A program made the position numbers and the translations under genes. From Pyrenophora tritici-repentis (Eukaryota; Ascomycota; Dothideomycetes; Pleosporales; Pleosporaceae): a stretch of 64,000 nucleotides of DNA. This document shows, piece by piece, positions 33,195 to 43,133 of this stretch (position 1 is its first letter; each line of letters starts with the position of its first letter). The notes under the pieces were generated by a model, which did no database searches, was not told where the DNA came from, and saw nothing but the letters and a program-made list of their open reading frames with translations. Location of the stretch: the NCBI RefSeq assembly GCF_003171515.1, contig NC_089399.1:248001-312000 (forward strand), written 5' to 3'.

Positions 33195-36100
33195 CTAATC
33201 GTCATCGTCCGGGTTTGTATCAGATTCGTATACAAACTCGCCTGGAGTGGATGCCTCGGCGTGACCCTCATCCACCATATTGTCACTGACCGGTGCTGCA
33301 GCAGTTGTTACTGATATGCCTTCATGTCCTTGGTCTGCCGAGGAACCCGATGCGCCAGGAGCGGGTGCGGGTGCAGCCTTCTTTACCTTGAGCTCGAGGA
33401 GCGTCTTGGGTTCTGAAGGCTTGGTGTCGGTAAGAAGAATTACACCAAGGGTTGGCTGTTAGTGTGTTAGTTAAACGATGTCCGTTTCGCATATATTGGG
33501 TGAGACGACTAACCTTCTTCACTGGAACATATCGTTCGCTTGGGAAGCTAATGTACTTGACTTGCGGCGGAAGTACACGCGACATGTTCTCCAGCTCGTA
33601 GCCAACCTTCTCCTTCTCTACCTTCTTCTTCGACGACTCTACTGTTTGTGCTCGGTCGGCGTCTTCCTTCTTAGCGTCCTCGTCAATGTCCATCTTGTCG
33701 TCATCTGCAGATGGCTTCGGTGTGTTGGGAGTATGGTCGACATCCATGCTCTCCCTTCGCTTTTGACGCTCCTTGACCATGCGTCGTCGCTTATCTTGAG
33801 CAGTGGTCGACAGGACCGCAGTCTTGATCTTCTCGGGCGCCTCCTCTGCCTTGACCTCTGCGTCTGGGGGGTAATCAAACATGCTTGGGCGGGTGTTGCT
33901 GTGGAACTTGAAGGAGGGAATTTCAAGCTCTTGGTCCAGACCAATGACGGCAGTAGGTGTGAAGCTGAGCGACAGGAAATGGGTCAAGGGGAACCAGTAC
34001 CAGTACTGAGTGAAGACAGCCATGCCGACAATGGCCGCCATATTGAGGTTACCGGTCGGCGTCTGCAGACCGATTGTGCAGTTTCTACCTCCGGCATCGA
34101 TGATACCAAGAGCCAACGCGCAACCAAACTTGGCCATTGCATCTTCGTGGCGGTCGCCAACAACCTTGGCAAGCTGCTTTCGGATGGATGCCACCTTGGG
34201 GTTCATTGCCTCGTTTTGCTGTACCATAATCATGGACAACGCAATCAAAGCACCTTGTCGGACAAAGTCGGTGGAGTCCTTCATCATGGGCTCCAATAGA
34301 TCTACCGCCTCTGGAAGTCCAGTTCCAGCACATGCGATACCGAGAGCCATTGTAGCTCCGTAGCGGACATGTGGGTTGTACGACTCTGCAAGAAGTTCGA
34401 CCATGCGGGGGACGCTGCCTGGCTTTCGGAAGAGAATGAAACCCAAGCTCATGACGGCGACTCGTCGTACGTCATCACTCACGTCGCTGACGGCAACATG
34501 GAGCAGCCTGCGTACTGCCTTGTTGCTGCCTGTACCACAGTACGCCAAAGCAATGGTCATGATACCTCCATAGCGAAGGGTTGGGTCGGGGTCATCGAGA
34601 AGACCATTGATGAGCTCATCAGCAGCCTCTTGGCGCGCATACATGATGAGTGCCATACCCATGGCAAGACCGCGGACAATCTTTTCGTGCTGTGTGTCAT
34701 GCGCATACTGAATCATGTCCTCGAGTGCCTTGATATTGCCAGTGCCGAGCATGACAAGACCCATGGAGAGACCGACAGCCTCACCATTGATGGCGGAGTC
34801 GGTGTAGAGGACGTTCTTGAACGCATCGAAGATCTCTTCGGAGCCTGTGGCCATGCCGGCAACACCGAGACCAAGCGCACCACCGTGCTGAATGACTTCT
34901 TCAGACGCATTCTGGAACTGCTTGAGGAGCAAGTCGAGGACGTTGCTTCCATGGTTGGCATAAATCAGACCAAGAGCGTAAAGTGATCCACCTTGCTCGT
35001 AGTGAGAGCCCGAAGAAACACTGTCCTTTGGCAGGTAGGGCTCCAGGAGCTTCTGACCTTGGGTAATGTTGCCACGGTGGATCACACCAAGAGCAGCGGT
35101 CGCTGAGAACTTGGACCAGTTGACGGCCTTGCCTAACCAGTCGAGGTTCTCACGGAAGAATGTGTCATTGGTAGTACCTGCGTTCATGAAGGCATTTGCA
35201 AATGTGACGCTGGAGTGGAAGATGGAGTTTCGGGCCTCTAAGCTGTCGCGGATCCTGTTCAGTACAGCCTTGTCTGTGCGGTTGTTCCTGTACAGGAATT
35301 CGAGATTCAGCTCGATGCTCTTTGTTCCCCGGAGAATGTGGCGGACGGAGCCGAAGGCCTTGAGTTGATCCTCAGATGCCCCCTTTGCACTTGAGACGTT
35401 GCTGGTGTCTGTATTTCCGAGCAGTGAGTCCGACTCGCCTGCATCGGCCTTTTGTGACGCATCGCCGCTGGTCTCCTCCTTTTCAGCTTCAGGCAGCTCC
35501 TCCATGACCTTTGCAAGGAACTCCTGTGTACCGTTTTCATAGAGGTCGAATGAGATCTGGTATGCGACGGCGCGCGACCTGTCATCCCCCCTTTCGATGA
35601 GTTGCCGAACGAGCTTCGAAGCGAGAGAGTGCTGGTTGAGGTAGACGACGCACTTGGCAATGGAGAAGTAGTCGGGGTTCGGGATTTGGTCGTCATTGAG
35701 GAGATCGAGGATCAGGCGGAGGATTTCGTTTCGCAGCCCTCGCTCTTGCACGACGTTCATGCAAATGTCGAGAACGTACTCCATCAAGTCCTCACTCTGC
35801 GCTGATGGCTGTGCAGGCTTCTTACCCTGCTTCTTTCCATCTTGGCTCGCGCGGACAATTGCCTCTCGCAGAACTTCGAGATTCCGGGCCTCGATGGCAA
35901 TTCCGACAACCTGCTTGTAGTTGCCACTCACATAGCAGCTCTCAAATATCCGCCGTACAGTGCTGTGGAGGTTCTTCTGCACGTTCCGCTGCAACACCAT
36001 GGGTGTGGGGTGAGCCCCAGCAACTCCCGCGTTACCCCCTCCAGGCACCGTAGGGTCAAAAGTCGACGAGTCTTCCCTAGAAAGCAGCGACTTGGATGGT

Positions 36101-36762
36101 AATGCGGACTGTGAGAAGGGCGTTATCGGCGAAGCTAGACTGGCCGAAGTGCTAGAGCCACCCGCCGCATTTCCGGAGAAGGATGTGCTGAGCTGCGGGG
36201 GAGCCTGGCTTGCTTTGCTGACCGGTGTCGGGGGGTTGTGCATGACAGAGAGGGCGATGTAGGTGTCTAAGCATTTCGCTGGGAAAGCAAGTTAGCCAAA
36301 TAGCTCTCAAGTGATACAAGATGCAATGTCTCGCGCAGAGTGATGGCCATGCGAGTAGCCGGTGATGTCTTACCTAGTATCGTCTCCTCAAACTCAGCAG
36401 CCTTGTGGATATCAAACAGCTTGCCCGCACCAAGTGCAAAGACCATGCTCTCATTGTATTCTTGCAGCTGGTAGTACACCTTTGCTGCTACCAGAGCTGC
36501 AAGCTCTCGCTCCGGAAACGATTCATCCTCGTAGAGTGCCTCACTATGACGCGCCATGTTAGCAGATGTATTTCAATGGCAATAAACCATCCACGGTATG
36601 TGAAAGCGCATCCAGGTCTTACATTTGACTGACAGAACCCGCGACTTCTGGCCAGAGCAAGTCAATCTCCTCATTCAGTCGCTGTAGAGCGAATGAGCGC
36701 AAGGCTGGGTCGGGCTCGGAGAGGAAGCCAACGACACCGGCGGCGGATGTGAGGCCGACCAT
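33195..36762 (-). CDS. RPN2: 26S proteasome regulatory subunit RPN2
   Basis: Four exons (36762-36623, 36543-36374, 36278-33514, 33455-33195) encode 1111 residues. RPN2 is the large base subunit that scaffolds the 19S particle beside RPN1 and anchors RPN13. The N-terminus (LTSAAGVVGFLSEPDPALRS) and the alpha-helical rod match the family. The middle holds proteasome/cyclosome repeats: GGSLYALGLIYANHG, HGGALGLGVAGMATG, GEAVGLSMGLVMLGTG, RYGGIMTIALAYCGTG and RYGATMALGIACAGTG. The C-terminal half has a Lys/Glu-rich charged linker, the conserved RVLPPQVKYISFPSERYVPVKK block and a terminal acidic DDDD. A Ser/Pro/Thr-rich insertion of about 60 residues follows the SVMHNPP segment. It is absent from short homologues and explains part of the length. 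All splice phases agree. Confidence 0.94.
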
Positions 36763-37451
36763 TGTGTTGTACTTGACTGGAGCAAGGCGTGGTCGGGTGA
36801 CCGATCGTGGTGCTGAGGAGACAGGGAGCTATTGGCGAAGTGGGTGGAAGCGTATGGAGCTGCGCTGTGGCGCTCGGGGGTTTGCCTGCCTTGCAAGAAG
36901 AATAAGGGACCGTGCTGCGTCGGACTTTACAGTGGTGGTCACAGTGAAAGAGGGACGAGAAGCTGATGGGCGGGTGATGGGGATGGCGTGGACGCCGTGG
37001 TGGTGAGTTGGGGAATCGTGTACGTGATGGTACCAAACACAGCTCGTAGTTTCGGAAGCGGCGACCCTTGTCCGCCCCAAGCATGACATAATACACGGTT
37101 CACTAGCTGCGCATTACTCCAGGGCTCCCACGATAAGCTCCCTGTCTGCCTCACTTTAGGTACTACGTAGTACCGCATTGGGATGACTGTCTGCACGTGT
37201 ACGTAAAATCAGGTGCATTGGTTGTTTTGCGACATCGGAACCGCTTCCGAAAGCTCGCCAGGCTTCGTATGTCAGCAACGAACCCATCACATGTCAATGT
37301 AGCTTGCACAGGATCAATGTGTATTGAGTATCGGGTATCATGTGATTAAAAGTACAAAACGCCGTTCAGAGATGCTGGACCAAGCTTGATAGTCCTTGCC
37401 TGATGCTTTAAACGCCATAAAAATAGTGATATTATACAACAGTCACTCCCC
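36763..37451. other. interval between RPN2 promoter and CET1 3' end
   Basis: 689 bases between tandem minus-strand genes. RPN2 promoter expected; no gene seen. Confidence 0.5.
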
Positions 37452-38771
37452 TCAAGCCCCAGGGGGGCCTGTGATCTCTCGCGAAAGCACTCGCAAGTTG
37501 TTCATCATACCGTTGATCAGGCTCTCGTACCTGTTTGCCTCGTTCCTCCGCGCCTTGTCTGCTTCTGCTATGAGCACGTCCGAAGTCAGCTCCAACTCCA
37601 GCTCGTGATTCTTGCTGGGTCCTTGTGTGACTTGAGTCAGATCAACTTGGTATGCGCCCAACCACGAGTAAGACATGCGGTCTTTCTGTCGCTTCATAGA
37701 CTCGACCGTCTTGCCCCCCTCGACGGCGGGCTTCAGGCTTTCAACGGAACCCGGAAAGTCGATTTCCAAGTTGATGCCGATGCGGTAATCCCACTCTGTC
37801 TTGGGCGAGCTCACCTCAAGGTTGCCGATGCGGTGCTTTATGATGGCTCGTAGAAATTCGCCCGTGTTCTTATCGCGGGTTACGCGGACGCGCTGGCGGG
37901 AGCCGGACTGGTTGATGAGCTGCTGGACAATGGGGTTCAACTTAAGAAATCCCTCCTGGTCGAGCTCATAGAACAAGTCCGTCTCGTACGTATGCCGGTA
38001 ATCTATAGCTGGACGCGAAGAGCTGGGCTGTTTGGAGTGCCGGACCTGCGTGTTGAGATACATATTCATGCGTTGATGCTGCAGCGCCGTCATAGTACTT
38101 TCAAACTTGACTTGGATGGCTTCAGTGTTCAGCACGGTTTCAGTGCGCCAGAAGCCTCGCAGGCGCTGGCTGCTCTGCGTGTCTATTATCTGGCCCCAAC
38201 GCGCCTCTACTTCCAGCTGGACCCTGGGGTCCGAGATGGCTTTGCGCACCATTTCATTATTCACGGCAGTGGTCCATATAAACTCGCATACATGGTGCGA
38301 CACGTCGTCGTAGATGAATGCAGCGTCGGAGATGGGGCGCTCAAAGGGTGGCGTCACTCTAGCGTCACTGGACGGAGGTCCATTCCGCTCGACCATGGGC
38401 GAGGAGTGTTGTCGCTGTGGAGGATGGGCAGGCGCGGGTTGCGCGTGGACGACATGCGGCGGCTGGACGGCAGGTGCAGACGATAGGGTGGGTTGTGGTG
38501 GAGGCGGACGCGACTGCTTGCGTTGCTGTTCCTCAAGCGCCTTGAGCTCCGGCGGCAGCTCTTCGCCCTCGCGATAGGCCCATATTGGCTTTGGGTCGTT
38601 GCGCTTGCGCTTGGGTGACATCTGCTTATGAATCGTCTTAGGCGACGGCGTGGGAAGCTTCGCGGCTGGGGTGACGGGGGAAGATGCAAAGAGGGAATGG
38701 GGGTGAGAGAACGAACGGCGCGGTGGCACCGCTGCTTCCCCATCATGGTTCACTAGCGCAGATATGTCCAT
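37452..38771 (-). CDS. CET1: mRNA-capping polynucleotide 5'-triphosphatase (CET1/CTL1 family)
   Basis: A single exon encodes 439 residues. The fungal triphosphatase removes the gamma-phosphate from nascent mRNA as the first step of capping, in the nucleus, with the guanylyltransferase partner. It is a metal-dependent tunnel enzyme unrelated to the animal cysteine phosphatase. The two paired-glutamate strands that bind metal are visible: LEVEARWG at about 186-193 and HELELEL at about 389-395. Basic residues of the tunnel lie in RQRVRVTRD, IIKHRIGNLEV and RQKDRMSYSW. The N-terminal 150 residues are a Pro/Gln/Ser-rich disordered region with a basic MSPKRKRND patch, probably for nuclear entry or guanylyltransferase binding. 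Length and layout match filamentous-fungal proteins annotated as mRNA-capping enzyme beta subunit. Confidence 0.88.
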   Translation of the reverse strand: MDISALVNHDGEAAVPPRRSFSHPHSLFASSPVTPAAKLPTPSPKTIHKQMSPKRKRNDPKPIWAYREGEELPPELKALEEQQRKQSRPPPPQPTLSSAPAVQPPHVVHAQPAPAHPPQRQHSSPMVERNGPPSSDARVTPPFERPISDAAFIYDDVSHHVCEFIWTTAVNNEMVRKAISDPRVQLEVEARWGQIIDTQSSQRLRGFWRTETVLNTEAIQVKFESTMTALQHQRMNMYLNTQVRHSKQPSSSRPAIDYRHTYETDLFYELDQEGFLKLNPIVQQLINQSGSRQRVRVTRDKNTGEFLRAIIKHRIGNLEVSSPKTEWDYRIGINLEIDFPGSVESLKPAVEGGKTVESMKRQKDRMSYSWLGAYQVDLTQVTQGPSKNHELELELTSDVLIAEADKARRNEANRYESLINGMMNNLRVLSREITGPPGA

Positions 38772-39142
38772 GGTGGGTGTGGTAGGGTTGTGCGTCGGTC
38801 AATGTACTCACCATTGTCTACGGAGGGCGTGTTGCTGTCCGCACGGACGTCGACTCAACCCCGGTCACTCTTTCATCGCCTTGTCTTCTTGCAATTGGAT
38901 GTCGCCATCATCTTTGCCCCCTTTAGCAGACGGAAAGCACTATTCAAGAGGGAAGCATCAGAAAGAGCGACGTGGTCATTACGAGGTTTGCTTTCATTCC
39001 ACTAGTGTTTACACCAAATCTTGTGTTAATGCGCCAGACCGTCATTTGCTTCAGCGAGTCATGTATATGCGCCATGTGCGGCCCTCTCCACATCATGCAC
39101 CAGCCCTAACATCCCCTACCCTCCTACGCCCCAACGCTGCCT
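38772..39142. other. interval CET1 promoter / pyruvate kinase 3' end
   Basis: 371 bases between tandem minus-strand genes. No gene seen. Confidence 0.5.
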
Positions 39143-40930
39143 CTACGCGTCTTGGTCGAGGCCAAGGTCCTCCTGTGCTGGCACAATGCGGAGTGTGTTG
39201 GTATGGCCCATGCCGCCCCTCCAGCCTTGCACGCAAATGACCGGATCGCCCTTGCTGAGCACTCCCAGCTTGATGGCGTTCATGATACCCCACTTCAAAC
39301 GGCGGTCAACGTCCTCCTGCCATGGCTCCGTCTTGAAGTCGGGCTTCTGTTCGGGGAAATAGAACGGGTACACGCCGCGGTACAGGTGCGAGTACTGCTA
39401 TAATTAGCCATGGGAATCCTTGCACGTGGAAAAGCAACTTACCCTAGCAGCCATCTCGTTACGAGTGACCATGATGATGGGGCACACTGGCCGGTACTTG
39501 GACACGAGCCGGGCCGTGGTGCCACTAATGCACGTTAGTATACCATGCGGGTAAAATACTCCATACAACTCACCTCGTTGTCAGCACCAAGATGGCGCCA
39601 GCGTTCTGCTCCAGACTGGCACTGACGGCTGCCATGGCGCATGTCTCGGTTGTAGGGCAGGGCACGGGAGCGAGCTTCCTCAGCTCGTCAAATGCGTTGA
39701 CGTATGGGATAGCGACCTCAGCGAGCAGGCACGTCTCGTGCATCATGGTAACAGCCTCGACAGGGTAGTCACCCTTGGCAGTCTCACCGGACAACATGAC
39801 ACAGTCGGCACCGTCGAGAACCGCGTTACCGACATCGCTGACTTCAGCACGTGTAGGGCGGGGGTTGTAGGTCATGGACTCGAGCATTTGGGTGGCGCAG
39901 ATGACGGGCTTGCCGGCAATGTTGCACTTTGTGATCATCATCTTCTGTGCGATGAAGACCTGGCTGGGAGGAATCTCAATACCAAGGTCACCACGGGCAA
40001 CCATGACACCGTCGGTTTCCCTCAGGATCTCGTCAAAGTTGTTGACACCCTGCTGGTTCTCCACCTTGGCGATGATCTGGATGTCCTTGCCCTCCTCGCC
40101 GAGCACCTCGCGGATAGCGGTAATGTCGCTGCCGCGGCGGATAAACGACGCAAAGACCATGTCGACCTTGTTTTTGACACCGAACCTGAGATCGGCCTTG
40201 TCCTTCTCCGATAGAGGAGGAAGGTCAATGTCCGTCTTGGGCAGGTTTACACCCTTCCTGGACGAGATCTTGCCGTTGTTGACGCACTTGCACTTGAGCG
40301 TCTTGTCGTCTGTGACTTCGAGCACCTCGAATGAGAGGACTCCGTCATCGACGTAGATTGTGCGGCCAGGGGCAATGACCTTTGTGATGTTCTTGTAGTC
40401 GACGTACATGTTCTTGTCGTCGCAGGCTGTGGCGTACTTCTCATCGGTGGTGATGTTGATGACGGCACCAGCCTTGATGGGGATATCGGCATCGTCAACA
40501 GTGTTACCTGTTCGGATTTCCGGGCCCTTGGTGTCAAGGGCAATAGCCAGAGGCCTGCCAGGCTGTGTCTTCTCCGCCTCACGCGCGTTGTCAATGACGG
40601 ACTGGTGGTACTCGTACGAGCCGTGGGAGAAGTTCATGCGGACGACATTGAGACCGACTTTGCGGAGCGAGTTGATCTTCTCGGCGGAGTTGGTCTTGGG
40701 GCCGATGGTGCAGATGATGGATGTTCTCCGGTACTGCTTCGCCGGTGTGTACTCAGTGTTGAGCTGGCTGAGCCACTCGATCCTGGTCCTGCCGGAGTTG
40801 AGGTGGTCTAGACTATCGGACTTGTCAGCGGGCGCTCAAGCTTGTGAAGAGGGGGAGATATTGGCAGCTTCAGTGCACAACAAGTCTTGTTGAGAATGGA
40901 AGAAACAGGTTGTACGTACGCGTTCGCCAT
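39143..40930 (-). CDS. PYK1: pyruvate kinase
   Basis: Four exons (40930-40920, 40812-39574, 39524-39443, 39394-39143) encode 527 residues, the usual fungal length. It converts phosphoenolpyruvate and ADP to pyruvate and ATP, the last step of glycolysis, in the cytosol. Signatures are [52 protein letters not shown] (catalytic Lys region), [53 protein letters not shown] and, after splicing, [16 protein letters not shown]. The first exon is only 11 bases (MANA, the last codon split). The start is fixed by this exon: the ATG at 40930 directly precedes a GTACGT donor, and the joined leader [17 protein letters not shown] resembles other fungal pyruvate kinases. Confidence 0.95.
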
Positions 40931-42179
40931 TTCAGTAGATTCAACTGGAGTATGAAAGTAAGTTGAGAAGCGGGAAAGGCTGCGATCTTGTAGATTGCGG
41001 TGGGCGGGGCCGATGGAAGGAGTATTTCCAATTGAGTCCGACAGCTGCAGGGGTGAGAGAAGAGAGAATGGAAGTGGGATAGAGCTCGCTGAGATCGGAG
41101 GAAATGGGAGCTTGCTCGACTTTATCTTCTCTGTGACGGGCTAGAAGTTTTGTCGGACCTTGTTGACCGTGGTTTGGAGGGGCAGTAGTAGCGGCGCTAG
41201 CAGTGTGAACCCACGGTTAGTACGTGGGGCGGTACCCTGAGCGGCGTGCGAAGGTTTGGATATGTCAATTGGTAACAGAACGCGAAGCTGACCGGTAGGC
41301 TTGGAAGGACTTGGACCGACTTGTATCAACAGAGTTTGCACGGTGGCCAAATGGCCTGCTGACTGCATCTGAACCTGGTCCATAGGGGAGGGTTCGTGAC
41401 ACGCATTGCTTCTTGCTCCGCCCACGTTGCTGCATCATTGCCCTCCAAGCATGCCGCCCAGATAACGTCTCAAACACACGCTGTACATGTCCGGTGCAAT
41501 TGGAAATCTCGGCGCCGTACTCGCTTCTCCATGGGTCCTAAGTGGCTTAGCGGGCTGGGATATCGGTGCGCGGCCGGGTGCTGGCGCCTTCGCCGTTCCT
41601 CTACCCGCGTGGAGGGGCGTGGTGTCTTGGGAGTTTCATAGCGTCAAGGCGATGAGAAATGTTCTGCATCAAGTTCGTGGCAGGCCCCGTTATATATCGC
41701 TGGTACCTGTAGCATGGCCCGCTCCTAGATCACCCGCATCCGCTCCGCATCGCCGTATGCCCGAGGTTGAGAGAAGCTTAGACAGGGTATGGTCGAATTT
41801 GAAGCCAAGTGGGATTTTCATCGTTTATAGCTTGCACCGAAACATGGCAATTGGAAATTTAGAAACTCAACTACACATGCACGTCTGAATACCAAGACTT
41901 GAAATAAGCTCAAATGGGCCAGATGCTCGTAGTGTCGCATCTCGGCCATGGACATGGGAACCCTGGAGTCGCGTGCCAGCTCAGGTAGCCGCTTCAATCA
42001 CATGCATCAAAGTGACTAAGGGAGGGTACCAGCCACTCGCTCTCTCCCTCGACCTACCTACTCTACACCGCATCCCTCCACCCGCCAGCAACAACCACAA
42101 CACCACTCAACTTCGATATCCCGTGCAATACCAGTCGCCCAACTTCCCCATACTCCGACCTCCGAAAACTCTGCCCATC
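40931..42179. promoter_or_regulatory. divergent promoter interval PYK1 / EGO2-like gene
   Basis: 1.25 kb between the starts of pyruvate kinase (-) and the EGO2-like gene (+). Purine-rich stretches lie just upstream of the pyruvate kinase ATG (pyrimidine-rich on the coding strand), typical of highly expressed fungal glycolytic genes. No gene seen. Confidence 0.45.
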
Positions 42180-42724
42180 ATGGTCGTACGTAGCCCGCTC
42201 GCCACCCCCCGGAGACATGCGCTTGTCAGAAACTACCGAGAAGCCATGCAGCATAGCTCACACATATCACAGCTCGGCAAAGTCGCGCATTACGCTTTCG
42301 ATGCGGTATTAAGTAGGTTTTACCCCCGAACTCACCGGAACTACCCCCTCAGATCAACATGTCGCTTACCCACGTCTACCATTACAGTATCCGCCTTCCT
42401 CGCCGGCGTCCGTCGCTCCACTGGCCTCACGTAGGTCCCCCGTTCCTGCAGCGTCGTCGTCACCACCAGTCCCTTCCCATCTCCTCCCTCTTAGATGTCC
42501 ATTCATACACACGTTTCAGCATGCACATCCCACAACCCTCTATAATACAAAAAAAAAGTTTGGGGCTAAAAGCTAAACCCAGACCCAGTGTGAAGCCCGA
42601 TTCCTTCAGCGAAAACCCCAGCGCCCAGAAGTGGTTTGAAAACTACCTCTGGGTCGGCGAGACTGTCATGGACCAGAGCGTCGCCCTGTTCGGCGCCAGC
42701 TCTTACTTTGAACGCAAGCGGTAG
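42180..42724 (+). CDS. DUF1748 / EGO2-EGO4-like microprotein
   Basis: A 76-residue protein assembled from four exons: 42180-42185, 42273-42312, 42388-42430 and 42583-42724. The joined product begins MVLGKVAHYAFDAVL, continues ISAFLAGVRRSTGLTPS and ends YLWVGETVMDQSVALFGASSYFERKR. This is the conserved pattern of the fungal DUF1748 family, which includes yeast Ego2 and Ego4; Ego2 is a small subunit of the vacuolar EGO complex that tethers Rag-type GTPases for TORC1 signalling. Support for the model is strong because each junction restores family-like sequence: ATA TCC at junction 2 gives LISAF, and the upstream AG acceptor at exon 4 gives GLTPS. The first exon has only two codons. The gene is invisible to simple frame searches. 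Vacuolar role is inferred from yeast. Confidence 0.85.
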
Positions 42725-43133
42725 ATTTTCTTTCTGTCTGTTACACACAGCGAAAGTCGACGATTGTCCTCCTGATAACCGGCGAGGAAATTTGGCACAA
42801 TGGGAGCGTTCTGGAGGCAAGGGCAGAGCGGCGGTGGGGGCTGTGATGGACTACGGGGTACATAGTCCGGAGCTCCGGTATATTGCTCGCAAACAAAGAC
42901 ATGGGTTTGCGGGAAGAAGGGCATGCTTTATGCACGGTTTTTCGCCGCCTCGAGTGAAGAAGCGGATGGCGTTTAGGCGCTGTTATCTATACGAATGCTA
43001 CGAATGTTCGCTTTTGGAGTCAAAACACCCACCCCTCAACCTATCTGATGTGACGACAATGGAAACTTTTCTCCGCGTATATTGGGTATCATATTTCCTG
43101 CCACACAAAAAACGAACACTAACACACCCCTCT
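42725..43133. other. convergent 3' interval EGO2-like gene / NBS1
   Basis: 409 bases between converging stop codons; no gene seen. Confidence 0.5.

Noticed and set aside
33478..34299. 273-codon plus-strand frame opposite RPN2
   Set aside because: It is a shadow of the RPN2 coding sequence on the other strand, with no independent support.
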